Shown here: in pieces, positions 23,771-32,860 of the stretch
Layout: each line of letters begins with the position of its first letter
Numbering within the stretch: the first letter of the stretch is position 1
Source: Clostridioides sp.
Lineage (GTDB): Bacteria > Bacillota > Clostridia > Peptostreptococcales > Peptostreptococcaceae
Assembly (NCBI GenBank): GCA_031261505.1
Contig: JAISJN010000005.1
Location: 62,001 to 126,000 of the forward strand
DNA length: 64,000 nt
Direction of reading: 5' to 3'
The notes under the pieces: model-generated
Databases searched by the model: none
Told to the model about the DNA's origin: nothing
The model's input: only the letters and a program-made list of their open reading frames with translations
Made by a program: the position numbers and the translations under genes

Positions 23771-24718
23771 ATGGGATACGAGACTGATATTTTACAATTT
23801 TGTGATAGGGTTAAGGATAAATACCCTATGATTCTCGATAATACAAGAGTACATATTTGCCCAGAAAAAGTCATTATCACGAATCTAGTAACGGGTGAAG
23901 ACGGAGTTTCAAATACTATGTATATCGATGATTTAACTACAGATGACTTGCTACTACTAGTAGAATGTGATGGTAGTAAAAAATCTCTAGATATAGTGAA
24001 AGACATGCATAACAATAAAGGCATAACCATTGAAAAAATAAAAGAGTATATGCAGATAGTTGAAAAATACGAAGATATATTTCTAGAGTTCTCAGAAAAA
24101 GTATTTCAATCTACAAATACTTTTGAGATTACTGGAACAGTTGAGTATCGAGTACCAATATACACTGTCTTAGAACTCGATGCAGGTAAGATAAAGACAA
24201 GCGTGGAAAAGATAATAGGAGCGATGAAATTTTTAAATTCAAGAGGCTGTAGATGTGTTGAAATAGTAGTAGAAGGAGATTCTCTGTACGCCAGAGATGT
24301 AAAAAAATTAGTCAACACGATCATAGATGAGTTTGACTATATAATACTTAGGGTCGACAACCTAAACATAGATAAAAACTTCATCTGGGAACTGGGAGAT
24401 AAGAAGGACAAACTGTTTTGGGTGTTGAATTCAAAGGAGAATGGCAAGGTAGAATTTAAAGAAGAAATAAGATTTACAAACCTCTACAAAAGAGGAAGCA
24501 GGGTAATAATAAAACCTAAGGACGAATACTTGGATGGGTACAACGTGCATTTTATGCCTGTAGATAAAAATGATAATCTCGAAATTCTTGAGAAAAACAA
24601 ATTATTTATAAGGACAGGTGGATCTGTATACGCAAAGCATGCAGAGGAATTTATAAACCTAGGAAGCCTTAGAGAGAACAATATGGAAAATATATTAGAA
24701 AATAATTTAATCGATTGA
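23771..24718 (+). CDS. Radical-SAM-like protein lacking the cluster cysteines
   Basis: 315 aa. The N-terminal 90 residues look like a PqqD-type peptide-recognition domain (DDLLLLVECDGSKKSLDIVK, GITIEKIKEYMQIVEKY). The middle resembles the radical SAM barrel: GAMKFLNSRGCRCVEIVVEG is in the place of the usual GGEP region, but no CxxxCxxC precedes it. The C-terminus (EFINLGSLRENNMENIL) resembles the end of SPASM domains (NLG...L..I). I infer an inactive paralogue of a peptide-modifying radical SAM enzyme. ATG 23771 follows GGGGGGAGACAAT. Single gene with own terminator. Confidence 0.55.
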   Translation: MGYETDILQFCDRVKDKYPMILDNTRVHICPEKVIITNLVTGEDGVSNTMYIDDLTTDDLLLLVECDGSKKSLDIVKDMHNNKGITIEKIKEYMQIVEKYEDIFLEFSEKVFQSTNTFEITGTVEYRVPIYTVLELDAGKIKTSVEKIIGAMKFLNSRGCRCVEIVVEGDSLYARDVKKLVNTIIDEFDYIILRVDNLNIDKNFIWELGDKKDKLFWVLNSKENGKVEFKEEIRFTNLYKRGSRVIIKPKDEYLDGYNVHFMPVDKNDNLEILEKNKLFIRTGGSVYAKHAEEFINLGSLRENNMENILENNLID

Positions 24719-24722
24719 GTTT

Positions 24723-24757
24723 AAAATCTCCTCTACGCCAAAGTAGGGGATTTTTTT
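24723..24757 (+). terminator. Terminator after the radical-SAM-like gene
   Basis: Stem AAAATC(T)CC..CTAC / GTAGGGGATTTT with T7 tail. Confidence 0.8.
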
Positions 24758-24763
24758 ATGTAA

Positions 24764-24794
24764 ATAAAAAAAAGAAGAAGGCAGAAGCCTTCTT
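24764..24794 (-). terminator. Minus-strand terminator without an obvious gene
   Basis: AAGAAGGC / GCCTTCTT with 4-base loop, followed on the minus strand by CTTTTTTTT. The nearest minus-strand gene is tRNA-Leu, which has its own terminator at 25081. The 24795-25080 interval has no frame or fold I can support, so a second read-through stop is the simplest reading. Confidence 0.6.
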
Positions 24795-25080
24795 GTGTAT
24801 AAGTTTGAATATGTATTATTGTATTTATTCTTGTTTATAGAATATAATTTATTGCAAAAACTAACAAGAGGTTTTGTAAAACTGGGCATTAAAAGCGAAT
24901 AACTGGATAAAATATTGCGAAGAATATACAAAAATCATTAAAGGATGCTTGCATACTTGGAAATCTAACCACAGGTAATTACAATCACAAGTAATTAGAA
25001 TAGCAAGTAATTAATATAAGAAGCAATTACCATTTAATGGTGATGCGAATGTAGGACGAAATATATCGAGAAATTAAAAA

Positions 25081-25104
25081 GACCTTGGGAAGATTCCCAA
25101 GGTC
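25081..25104 (-). terminator. Terminator of tRNA-Leu
   Basis: GACCTTGGGAA / TTCCCAAGGTC almost without loop, six bases from the tRNA 3' end, followed on the minus strand by TTTTTAATTT. Confidence 0.85.
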
Positions 25105-25109
25105 ATCAA

Positions 25110-25196
25110 TGGTGCCGCTGGCCGGACTCGAACCGGCACGGTATCGCTACCGGTGGATTTTGAGTCCACTACGTCTGCCAATTCCATCACAGCGGC
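25110..25196 (-). tRNA. tRNA-Leu (anticodon CAA)
   Basis: 87 nt including an encoded CCA. Acceptor GCCGCTG / CAGCGGC, D-arm GGAATTGGCAGACG, anticodon arm GTGGA-CTCAAAA-TCCAC with CAA, a long variable arm as in class II tRNAs, and T-arm GCCGGTTCGAGTCCGGC. It is transcribed away from polA as a single tRNA. It reads UUG codons. Confidence 0.97.
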
Positions 25197-25339
25197 TCGC
25201 TACCTTTAATAGTATAACAAAATCTCAAAACGAATGCAAGAAAATATTTTATAAATATCTAGTATATGTTATCATTTAAGTATGAGTTAATTAGAAAAAC
25301 TCAATTTGAAGGTATAAATTTAAAAAAAGGGAGTATATG

Positions 25340-27979
25340 ATGGATAAAACATTAGTTATAATAGATGGAAACTCGATAATAAACAGGGCATTTTACGCAT
25401 TGCCTGATATGAGCAACGGCGAAGGCTTAAAGACAAATGCGGTATATGGATTTACTACAATGCTTTTAAAAATAATAGATACTTACAAACCGACGCATAT
25501 AAGCGTTGCATTTGACAGAAAGGCACCTACATTTAGACATCTCGAGTACGATGAGTACAAGGCAGGTCGAAAGAAGATGCCAGAGGAACTAGCTCAGCAG
25601 TTTGATCCTCTAAAGGAATTATTAGATACATTTAAGATAAATAGGTTAGAAATCGACGGTTACGAGGCAGACGACATAATAGGTACGGTATCGAAGTCTG
25701 CAGAGGAAGGCGGGTACAAGGTATACGTCGTTACGGGCGATAAGGACGCCATACAGCTAGCCTCAGATGCCACAACGATACTTATTACCAAAAAAGGTGT
25801 AGGAGAGGTAGAAGAGTATGATTATGATGGCGTAATAGATAGATACGAGATGACTCCAACACAGTTTATAGATTTAAAAGGCCTTATGGGAGATAAATCA
25901 GATAATATCCCAGGCGTACCGGGAATCGGTGAGAAGACAGGGATAAAATTAATAAAAGAGTACTCAAGCGTAGAAAATATAATAGAAAACGTAGATTCAT
26001 TAAAGGGAAGCGTTAAGAAAAAAATAGAAGAAAATAAAGATATGGCTCTCTTCAGCAAAAAACTAGCTACAATCATGAGGGATGTTCCTGTGGAGTATTC
26101 ACTGGACGATATGGATTTTGGAAATTATGAGCTAGGAACTCTCATCGAAAAGCTAAAATACTTCGGATTTAGCAGTCTAATTGGAAGGGTAAGCAGTATA
26201 AATGGACAAGAGGTGGCTGAGGAAGTAGTCGAAGTCAAAAGACTAACAGATATTGATTCATTTAAAAAAGAGGCAAAAACCAAGGGGCAGCTTATTTTAA
26301 AGACGGTTGCAAGAGTTGGTAATATACTAGAAAAAAATATAATATATATGTTTATAAGTATAGATGGCGAGGATATCTACTATGTGGAAGAAGATGAGGT
26401 AGTGAAATTCAAAGACCTTCTATCCGACTTCGAGGTTAAAAAGATAGGCTACAACCTCAAGGAAGACTATATAAACTTAAAACCTTATGGTGTAAATTTA
26501 GAAAACATGGAATTTGATATAAGTATAGCGGAGTACCTAATAGACTCAAAGTCTGTTACTTCTTACGAAATCAACGTGCTTGCTATGAAGTATCTATCAA
26601 AAAGCGTAAAATCTAAAGAAGAACTCCTCGGCAAGGGAGTAAAAGCCAAGAAATACGAGGAGATTGACTTTGTTGCCCTCTCTAACTACATTGGATGTGT
26701 GCTTAAGACAGTCAGAGGCGTTATGCCGCTTATGGAGAACTTATTGGTAGAGATGCATATGGACGGACTCTTCTACCACGTAGAGATGCCTCTAGTCGAA
26801 GTATTAGGGCATATGGAGTACGTCGGAGTAGAGGTGGACAGAGAAAAACTCGACGAGTTGAGCGCTCAGTTTAAAGATACAATAGCCTCGCTTGAAAATG
26901 ATATATACTCTATGTCTGGAGAAAGGTTCAATATAGGATCGCCTAAACAGTTGGGTGTGATTTTATTTGAAAAGCTAGGACTTCCAGTGATTAAGAAAAC
27001 AAAGACAGGATATTCTACAAATGCAGATGTACTTGAAAAGCTAAAGGATAAACATCCTATCATAGAGAAAATAAACGAATACAGACAGATCGCTAAGTTG
27101 AATTCTACTTACGTCATCGGGCTTACTAAGATTATAAACCCAGTGAGCAAAAGAATACATTCTTCGTTTAACCAGACGGCTACAACCACTGGAAGGATTT
27201 CGTCTACTGAACCCAACCTTCAAAATATACCAGTTAGAACTCCTATGGGAAGAGAACTCAGAAAGGTTTTCGTCTCAAAGGAAGGTTGCGAATTGGTGGA
27301 TGCCGACTACTCACAGGTAGAGCTTAGAGTGCTCGCACATATGAGTGGAGATGAAAATATGATAGAGGCATTCAAAGCAAATGAGGACATACACACTAGG
27401 ACTGCATCACAGGTATTTGGAGTGGATCCAGAAGATGTAGACATAGCGCTTAGAAGTGCAGCAAAGGCGGTAAATTTCGGAATAATCTACGGAAAGACTG
27501 ATTTTGGCCTAGCTGACGACTTAAATATCTCTGTACCGAAGGCAAAAGAGTATATTGAAAGCTACTTTGCAAAATACAGCAAGATAAAGAAGTTTATGGA
27601 TGATACTATAGCTCAGGCAGAAGAAGACGGATTTGTGACGACTATAATGAACAGAAGAAGGTATATTCCTGAAATCAAATCTTCGAATTTCATGGAGAGA
27701 AACAGGGGTAAAAGATTTGCAATGAACGCCCCAATTCAGGGAAGTGCGGCAGATATTATAAAAATAGCCATGGTAAACGTCCACAAGAGACTTGGGGATG
27801 AGCAGCTTAAATCAAAGCTTATACTACAGATCCACGATGAGTTGATGGTAGAGACTTACGAAGACGAAATAGAAGTAGTAGAGAAAATTGTAAAAGAAGA
27901 AATGGAAAATGCAGTCCAGATGGATGTACATTTAGATGTCGATTTAAATGTAGGTAAATCTTGGTACGATACTAAGTAG
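25340..27979 (+). CDS. polA: DNA polymerase I
   Basis: About 879 aa. The 5' nuclease domain (residues 1-290) has IDGNSIINRAFYAL, FDRKAPTFRH and GLMGDKSDNIPGVPGIGEKT. The polymerase domain has NLQNIPVRTPMGRELRKVF, DADYSQVELRVLAHMSGDE (motif A), RSAAKAVNFGIIYGKTDFG (motif B) and LQIHDELMVE (motif C). The middle domain keeps the exonuclease fold but lacks the DxE pair of motif I and the Asp of motif III, so proofreading is predicted absent, as in Bacillus PolA. ATG 25337 and 25340 are adjacent; the second has the better distance from AAAGGGAG. It fills Okazaki gaps and works in repair. It begins an operon with coaE. Confidence 0.97.
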   Translation: MDKTLVIIDGNSIINRAFYALPDMSNGEGLKTNAVYGFTTMLLKIIDTYKPTHISVAFDRKAPTFRHLEYDEYKAGRKKMPEELAQQFDPLKELLDTFKINRLEIDGYEADDIIGTVSKSAEEGGYKVYVVTGDKDAIQLASDATTILITKKGVGEVEEYDYDGVIDRYEMTPTQFIDLKGLMGDKSDNIPGVPGIGEKTGIKLIKEYSSVENIIENVDSLKGSVKKKIEENKDMALFSKKLATIMRDVPVEYSLDDMDFGNYELGTLIEKLKYFGFSSLIGRVSSINGQEVAEEVVEVKRLTDIDSFKKEAKTKGQLILKTVARVGNILEKNIIYMFISIDGEDIYYVEEDEVVKFKDLLSDFEVKKIGYNLKEDYINLKPYGVNLENMEFDISIAEYLIDSKSVTSYEINVLAMKYLSKSVKSKEELLGKGVKAKKYEEIDFVALSNYIGCVLKTVRGVMPLMENLLVEMHMDGLFYHVEMPLVEVLGHMEYVGVEVDREKLDELSAQFKDTIASLENDIYSMSGERFNIGSPKQLGVILFEKLGLPVIKKTKTGYSTNADVLEKLKDKHPIIEKINEYRQIAKLNSTYVIGLTKIINPVSKRIHSSFNQTATTTGRISSTEPNLQNIPVRTPMGRELRKVFVSKEGCELVDADYSQVELRVLAHMSGDENMIEAFKANEDIHTRTASQVFGVDPEDVDIALRSAAKAVNFGIIYGKTDFGLADDLNISVPKAKEYIESYFAKYSKIKKFMDDTIAQAEEDGFVTTIMNRRRYIPEIKSSNFMERNRGKRFAMNAPIQGSAADIIKIAMVNVHKRLGDEQLKSKLILQIHDELMVETYEDEIEVVEKIVKEEMENAVQMDVHLDVDLNVGKSWYDTK

Positions 27980-27987
27980 GTGATTTT

Positions 27988-28590
27988 ATGTTGGTATTAG
28001 GTCTAACTGGCAACATAGGATGCGGAAAAAGCAGCCTGTCAGAAATTCTATCAGAGAATAAATTTAAAATAATAGATGCGGACTTGGTATCTAGGGAGAT
28101 TATGGACGATGAAGACCTCCTTAGAAAAATTTATTTGGAATTCGGTACAGGAGTAAAGGACGAGGACGGAAAGCTAAATAGAAAAAAATTGGGTGGAATA
28201 GTTTTTGGCGATGATGTAAAATTAAGAAGACTAAACGAACTGACTCATCCTGTTATAAACAAGAGAATAATGGAATATATAGAAACGTATAGATATGACG
28301 GCGAAGAGGTAGTCGTCGTGGATGGAGCCTTGCTAATAGAAGGAGGCTTCACCAAACTAGTAGATAAAGTTCTGCTCGTAGTATGTGACGAAGCAGAACA
28401 GATCAAAAGGGTAATGAATAGAGACAGTTTGACAAAAGAGGAAGCTTTGAAGAGAATAGAATCTCAAATGGCTCAAAATGAAAAGTTGAAATACGCAGAC
28501 TACGCAATCGACAACTCGGATACAGCAGAAGAGCTGTGTAAAGAAGCCTGTAAATTTATGAATTACATGAAGGAGAATTGGTGTGAATAA
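27988..28590 (+). CDS. coaE: Dephospho-CoA kinase
   Basis: Last step of coenzyme A synthesis: ATP-dependent 3'-phosphorylation of dephospho-CoA. 200 aa, normal. P-loop GLTGNIGCGKSSLSE (about 5-19), IIDADLVSREIM, LTHPVINKRI and VVVDGALLIEGGF are the family blocks. It starts nine bases after polA and overlaps the next gene by eight bases, so polA-coaE-transglycosylase are translationally linked. The polA-coaE order is common in Firmicutes. Confidence 0.95.
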   Translation: MLVLGLTGNIGCGKSSLSEILSENKFKIIDADLVSREIMDDEDLLRKIYLEFGTGVKDEDGKLNRKKLGGIVFGDDVKLRRLNELTHPVINKRIMEYIETYRYDGEEVVVVDGALLIEGGFTKLVDKVLLVVCDEAEQIKRVMNRDSLTKEEALKRIESQMAQNEKLKYADYAIDNSDTAEELCKEACKFMNYMKENWCE

Positions 28591-29134
28591 GAAGGTAAAA
28601 ATTATGCTTTTTATAATCATCGTTTTGCTTGGAGCATTTTTATATAAGAGTGAGGTAGTACATAGATTTATATATCCTCAAAAGTACTCTGAATACGTCG
28701 GTAAGTATTCAAAAGAATACGATCTAGACGAAAATCTAGTTTACAGTATAATCAAAGTCGAAAGCAAATTTAATTGTAAAGTTGTCTCAAAACGAAATGC
28801 CAAAGGACTTATGCAGATAATGGATATTACGAGCGATTGGGCGTCAGGAGAGCTCGACATGGAAAATGTCGACATATACGACCCGGAGACTAATATCAAG
28901 ATAGGATGTTGGTATTTGAGGAAACTGTTCGATGAATTCGGCAAGGAGGACCTGGTTATAGCTGCATACAACGGTGGCTCAGGAAACGTAAAAAAATGGC
29001 TTCAAGACGGTGAATACAGTAAGGATGGAGAAAATCTCCACAAGATTCCATTTCTGCAGACATCTAAGTATGTCGAAAAAGTAAAGAAGGCGCATGAAAT
29101 GTACACGGAAATTTACGGGAATAAGGCTAAATAG
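28583..29134 (+). CDS. Membrane-anchored SLT-type lytic transglycosylase
   Basis: 183 aa. An N-terminal transmembrane anchor (IMLFIIIVLLGAFLY) is followed by a goose-type/SLT domain: LVYSIIKVESKFN (catalytic Glu about residue 60), SKRNAKGLMQIM and VIAAYNGGSGNVKKW. It cleaves peptidoglycan between MurNAc and GlcNAc with 1,6-anhydro formation, outside the membrane. Start is GTG 28583, overlapping coaE. This coaE-SLT pairing occurs in several clostridia. Confidence 0.92.
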   Translation: MNKKVKIMLFIIIVLLGAFLYKSEVVHRFIYPQKYSEYVGKYSKEYDLDENLVYSIIKVESKFNCKVVSKRNAKGLMQIMDITSDWASGELDMENVDIYDPETNIKIGCWYLRKLFDEFGKEDLVIAAYNGGSGNVKKWLQDGEYSKDGENLHKIPFLQTSKYVEKVKKAHEMYTEIYGNKAK

Positions 29135-29147
29135 GAGAATATAGAAT

Positions 29148-31034
29148 ATGAAGAAATTAAAGATAGTCGCGATTCTAACCTGTGTAATGCTCACAGCAGG
29201 AGGTTGCAGCAGCGGAGGGAGCCAGGTAAATTCTGGTTCCAAACAAAAAATAAAATACAGCGATTCGGAGTACATAAACCTCACTATGGTGAAACCAAAG
29301 ACTATAAACCCTATAACGAACACGGACAAATCGGTTTCGTATGTCATGAATTTGGTGTATGACGGACTGTTTTCAATCGACAAGAATTACAATGTAATAC
29401 CAAAACTTGTAGAGGATTACACTGTATCATCTGACGCGAAGAGCATAGAGATAAAACTAAAGGATGCAAGATGGCATAATGGGAGATCTGTGACACCAGA
29501 GGACGTAAGCCATACGATAGACTTGATAAAGAAGACTCCAGATGGAATATACGCCGGACTAGCAGATAATATAGCCTCTGTAAGAATTGAAGGGGATAGG
29601 AGTTTTACTATTTTATTTAAGACAAGTGAAACATTCCCGATAAATGAATTAGTATTCCCGATAGTTCCAAGTTCAAATTCAGATATGAAGACAATAAACG
29701 ACGACGCTAAAAACATGAATGGAAGCGGCGAATACAAGATAAAGGAGTACTCGTGGAGAAATGCAATGATTTTGTCTCCAAACAAGGATTACTACGATAA
29801 GATACCTAAGTCTATGAGAGATGTAAAAGTCAAGATAGTGCCAGACGATGAAGCGAGAATATCAATGGTAATGTCTCTAGACAGCGATATAACGGAGGTA
29901 ACTATAAACGACCTTAGTAAGTTCCAAGAAAAGACATTCGATGTCACAAGCTATGAGGGCAGGGACTACGAATTTGTGAAGTTTAATTTTGAAAAGAGTT
30001 ATATCAAAGACGCTAATCTAAGAAAGGCTATAGCACATTCTATAAATAGAAAGGCAGTCTTTGAAGAGGGGTATATGGGGGATGCGACTAGAGTCAACTT
30101 CCCTATAAACTCTAAGTCGGAGTACTACGATCCAAAGGTTGGACAGTTAGATTACAACAGGGAAAAAGCTGTGAATTACCTAGATAAGGTGAAATTTACA
30201 GCAGATGAACCAGTTACTGAAAAATCGGACAAGACAGGTAAAACACCTGAGAATACAGATACATCTAAAAATAACGCTCAGCCAAACTCAACAGAGAAAA
30301 ATTCGGGTGTAAACATGAATACAAATCCTGCGACTCCGAGCGTGCCGACAGATGATTCAAACACTGGTACAAAAAATCCAGACTCGTCTGCAGGTGGTGC
30401 AAATGATATTACAAATAACCAAGTAGGCGGTTCGACATCGGTGGAGAACAGGCAGGGGACTAGATCTAAGGAAGTAAGTACGAAAACAGAGGTACTATCA
30501 TACAGAACTAAGAAGAGCAGTAAGGCTAAAACTAAAAAAGTCAAGAAGGCAGAACCTAAAATAAAGAGCACGTCTGATTTAAACTTAAAAATAGTTGTAA
30601 ATAAAGAGCGTGGTGAGAGGCTCAAAACTGCTAATATAATAAATGCAAACTTAAAGACAATAGGTATAAACTCTACCGTTGAGGCATTGACGGCAGATGA
30701 GATGGAAAAGGCTATGGACAAGAACGACTACGATCTAGCTATCACAGGGTGGACCTTGTCAAATGTCCCAGATGTCAAGTCTATCATAGATTACAGCGGT
30801 TACACAGACTCTGGTTTAGATGCCCTAAAGGCTAAAATAGAAAAGGGTGGAACGAAAGAAGAGGTTAAAGCGATATACTCTAAGATGCAGAAGAATATAA
30901 ATCAGAATGCAGGGTTTATAAGTCTTGTGATAGTAAACGGACATATTGTTTCAAACAGCAGACTTGAGGGTAAAATAACACCTAACGACTTCAATGTCTA
31001 CGAGGAGATAACAAACCTAAAAATAAAAAACTAG
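29148..31034 (+). CDS. Family 5 (oligopeptide-type) substrate-binding lipoprotein
   Basis: 628 aa. Lipoprotein signal MKKLKIVAILTCVMLTAGGC with the lipobox cysteine at 20. It has the SBP_bac_5 landmarks NLVYDGLFSIDKNYNVIPKL, WHNGRSVTPEDVSHTIDLIK and LRKAIAHSINRKAVFE. Unusually, a Ser/Thr/Asn/Lys-rich stretch of about 100 residues (about 355-465) interrupts the fold between lobe elements; similar low-complexity regions are usually at the N-terminus. The C-terminus returns to family sequence (YDLAITGWTLSNVPD). No Opp permease genes are adjacent, so it must serve a transporter encoded elsewhere or have another role. ATG follows TAGGAGAATATAGAAT. Confidence 0.88.
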   Translation: MKKLKIVAILTCVMLTAGGCSSGGSQVNSGSKQKIKYSDSEYINLTMVKPKTINPITNTDKSVSYVMNLVYDGLFSIDKNYNVIPKLVEDYTVSSDAKSIEIKLKDARWHNGRSVTPEDVSHTIDLIKKTPDGIYAGLADNIASVRIEGDRSFTILFKTSETFPINELVFPIVPSSNSDMKTINDDAKNMNGSGEYKIKEYSWRNAMILSPNKDYYDKIPKSMRDVKVKIVPDDEARISMVMSLDSDITEVTINDLSKFQEKTFDVTSYEGRDYEFVKFNFEKSYIKDANLRKAIAHSINRKAVFEEGYMGDATRVNFPINSKSEYYDPKVGQLDYNREKAVNYLDKVKFTADEPVTEKSDKTGKTPENTDTSKNNAQPNSTEKNSGVNMNTNPATPSVPTDDSNTGTKNPDSSAGGANDITNNQVGGSTSVENRQGTRSKEVSTKTEVLSYRTKKSSKAKTKKVKKAEPKIKSTSDLNLKIVVNKERGERLKTANIINANLKTIGINSTVEALTADEMEKAMDKNDYDLAITGWTLSNVPDVKSIIDYSGYTDSGLDALKAKIEKGGTKEEVKAIYSKMQKNINQNAGFISLVIVNGHIVSNSRLEGKITPNDFNVYEEITNLKIKN

Positions 31035-31156
31035 TTAAATAATAAGTTGTAGTGTAGTACTCGAGGAATAAGGAGCAGTTGAAAAATAAGGTGTAATATA
31101 AGAATTAAGTTGAAATCTAACTATATAGGATAAAAATCAAAATCAGGAGGGATACC

Positions 31157-31369
31157 ATGGAAAAAAAATTACTGATCGACGGAATGAGTTGCAGTCACTG
31201 CGTAAACAACGTTAGTGTTGCACTTACAGAGGATATGGACGGAGTAAAGGTTATTGAAGTAAGTCTCGAAGGAAAATACGCCATCGTCGATATGGACGAA
31301 GATGTCAAAGAAGATAAGATAAGCGAAGTTCTCGAAGATTCAGGGTTCAGTTTGAAGGGAATACAATAA
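31157..31369 (+). CDS. Heavy-metal-associated (CopZ-like) protein
   Basis: 70 aa ferredoxin-like HMA fold with metal site GMSCSHCVNNV (Cys 11 and 14). Such proteins pass copper(I) to P-type ATPases or regulators. No copA or copY neighbours are present, so it is an orphan here; it could instead handle another soft metal. ATG follows AGGAGGGATACC. Terminator at 31387. Confidence 0.92.
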   Translation: MEKKLLIDGMSCSHCVNNVSVALTEDMDGVKVIEVSLEGKYAIVDMDEDVKEDKISEVLEDSGFSLKGIQ

Positions 31370-31386
31370 AAAATAATAAAAACTAG

Positions 31387-31428
31387 AAAAGTGGCTATTT
31401 CACAATTGTGTAAAATAGCCACTTTTTA
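31387..31428 (+). terminator. Terminator after the CopZ-like gene
   Basis: AAAAGTGGCTATTT / AAATAGCCACTTTTT, 12-base loop, T tail. Confidence 0.9.
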
Positions 31429-31658
31429 TATCTAAAAATTCGTCTTCGGGGGAAATAGAATCTTTAGATAGGGGAGATTGAGTATGTTATTTCGTTCTAC
31501 AATAGTTATTATGGACTGATTTTGGATTTATATACAAAAAATAAAAATAAATTTGCAAATCGAGGTATTTAAGGTCAACAATAGATATTCAAACCCTGTA
31601 ACATATATTTACGAGATGAATATAATAATTTATACAAAGCGATACAGGAGGAAAATTT

Positions 31659-32258
31659 ATGGAAATAGATGAAGGTAGACAACAATTGAAACAAGCTGTA
31701 ATTGAGCTAGTTAACAAAGGCAAGGGAAACTACTCAGCTAAAAAAAGCATCAATAAATACATCCAATCGAATATAGACAGTGTACTAGAGTACAAATTGA
31801 GCAACTATAAAGAAAACAAGGACAAAAATTTACATTATAAAAAAGTGCTCAAACAATGCACTTACCAGAAAAATATAAACTCGGTCGCAAAAGTGCTGAG
31901 GGGACAAAAAAGCTTTAGAAAAAAAGAAGAGTTACTGGAGTTTTCGAATTTCATAGGTTTTGAGCTCGGAGAAAAAAAATCATACAGTGCATTAATAAAA
32001 GAGCTATCAGCCTATATATTCGATGATATAGACAGTTATTCTAGGAGATTTTTCTATCTAAAAAAAGGAGGAAATAAATATCTACTGGACGCAGAGGATA
32101 TAAAAGAAGAGCTAAGCAAAGGCTATAAAGAAAAGTCGAGGGCAAAGATGGTTAAACTGGCGAAAAATCTAAATGTCGACGTGTGTAGAGACGACACGGC
32201 GGAGGATATAAGGTTTATGCTCATAAGCAGGATACTGAGTGGAGAGATAAAATTATAA
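31659..32258 (+). CDS. Basic helical protein with SAP-like C-terminus, function unknown
   Basis: 199 residues, very Lys-rich, no signal or membrane segment. The C-terminal part, RAKMVKLAKNLNVDVCRDDT then AEDIRFMLISRIL, looks like a SAP/Rho-N type helix-extended-helix that binds nucleic acid. The rest is unrecognised. ATG 31659 follows AGGAGGAAAATTT. The stop TAA (32256-32258) is the terminus of a dispersed repeat, so the last residue or two may be repeat-derived. Confidence 0.7.
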   Translation: MEIDEGRQQLKQAVIELVNKGKGNYSAKKSINKYIQSNIDSVLEYKLSNYKENKDKNLHYKKVLKQCTYQKNINSVAKVLRGQKSFRKKEELLEFSNFIGFELGEKKSYSALIKELSAYIFDDIDSYSRRFFYLKKGGNKYLLDAEDIKEELSKGYKEKSRAKMVKLAKNLNVDVCRDDTAEDIRFMLISRILSGEIKL

Positions 32259-32292
32259 CTTGATATAGATGTCCCACACCACACTATTTAAT
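32256..32292 (-). repeat. Dispersed two-hairpin repeat, copy 4 (end fragment, inverted)
   Basis: TTATAACTTGATATAGATGT CCCACACCAC matches, in reverse orientation, the end of the 34.3-kb copy (GGTGGGGGACATCTATCTCAAGTTATA reversed) for about 30 bases, then the match is lost. The TAA in TTATAA is the stop codon of the preceding gene. Confidence 0.6.
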
Positions 32293-32441
32293 TTAACTGC
32301 GAAAAATGGAATCGTTTAGTTGTCGATTCCATTTTTTATTTAGCATATTCAAAAAACAAAAAATTTGTTATAATATTGGTATTAACATAAAAATTTGTAA
32401 GTGAACCAAGCACTGCATAATAGGTGAAGGGAGGAAACACT

Positions 32442-32813
32442 ATGGATTTTAAATTTGTACACAACAATATAAATGTTACGGATTTAAACAAAAGTACTGC
32501 ATTTTACGAAAAAGCATTAAATCTAAAGGAAGTCAAACGCAAGGAAGCTGAGGACGGTAGTTTCATACTTTCTTATCTAGGAGATGGGCATACACCCCAC
32601 GCATTGGAATTGACGTGGCTTAGAGATTGGGATAGACCTTACAATCTAGGAGACAACGAATTTCATCTAGCGCTTGAAGTAGATGATTTTGAAGAAGCAA
32701 AAAAGCTACATCAAGAAATGAACTGTATCTGCTTCGTCAATGACGAAATGGGTATATATTTCATAGCTGATCCCGACAACTATTGGATAGAGATATTGCC
32801 ACAAAATCACTAG
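32442..32813 (+). CDS. Glyoxalase I-like VOC protein
   Basis: 123 aa, two beta-alpha-beta-beta-beta modules. N-terminal FVHNNINVTDLNKSTAFYEK and C-terminal FIADPDNYWIEIL are vicinal-oxygen-chelate ends; candidate metal ligands are the early His, the Glu in HALELTW, the His in FHLALEVDD and the final Glu. It is annotated widely as lactoylglutathione lyase, but clostridia use other thiols, so the natural substrate is uncertain. ATG 32442 follows GAAGGGAGGAAACACT. Confidence 0.88.
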   Translation: MDFKFVHNNINVTDLNKSTAFYEKALNLKEVKRKEAEDGSFILSYLGDGHTPHALELTWLRDWDRPYNLGDNEFHLALEVDDFEEAKKLHQEMNCICFVNDEMGIYFIADPDNYWIEILPQNH

Positions 32814-32860
32814 AAGTTGCGTATCAATATATTATTGCAGCTAAATAGGGGGGATTAAAA

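Noticed and set aside
28357-28620. Minus-strand 87-aa frame across the coaE/transglycosylase overlap
   Set aside because: Covered by two conserved genes on the other strand and lacking any coding signals.
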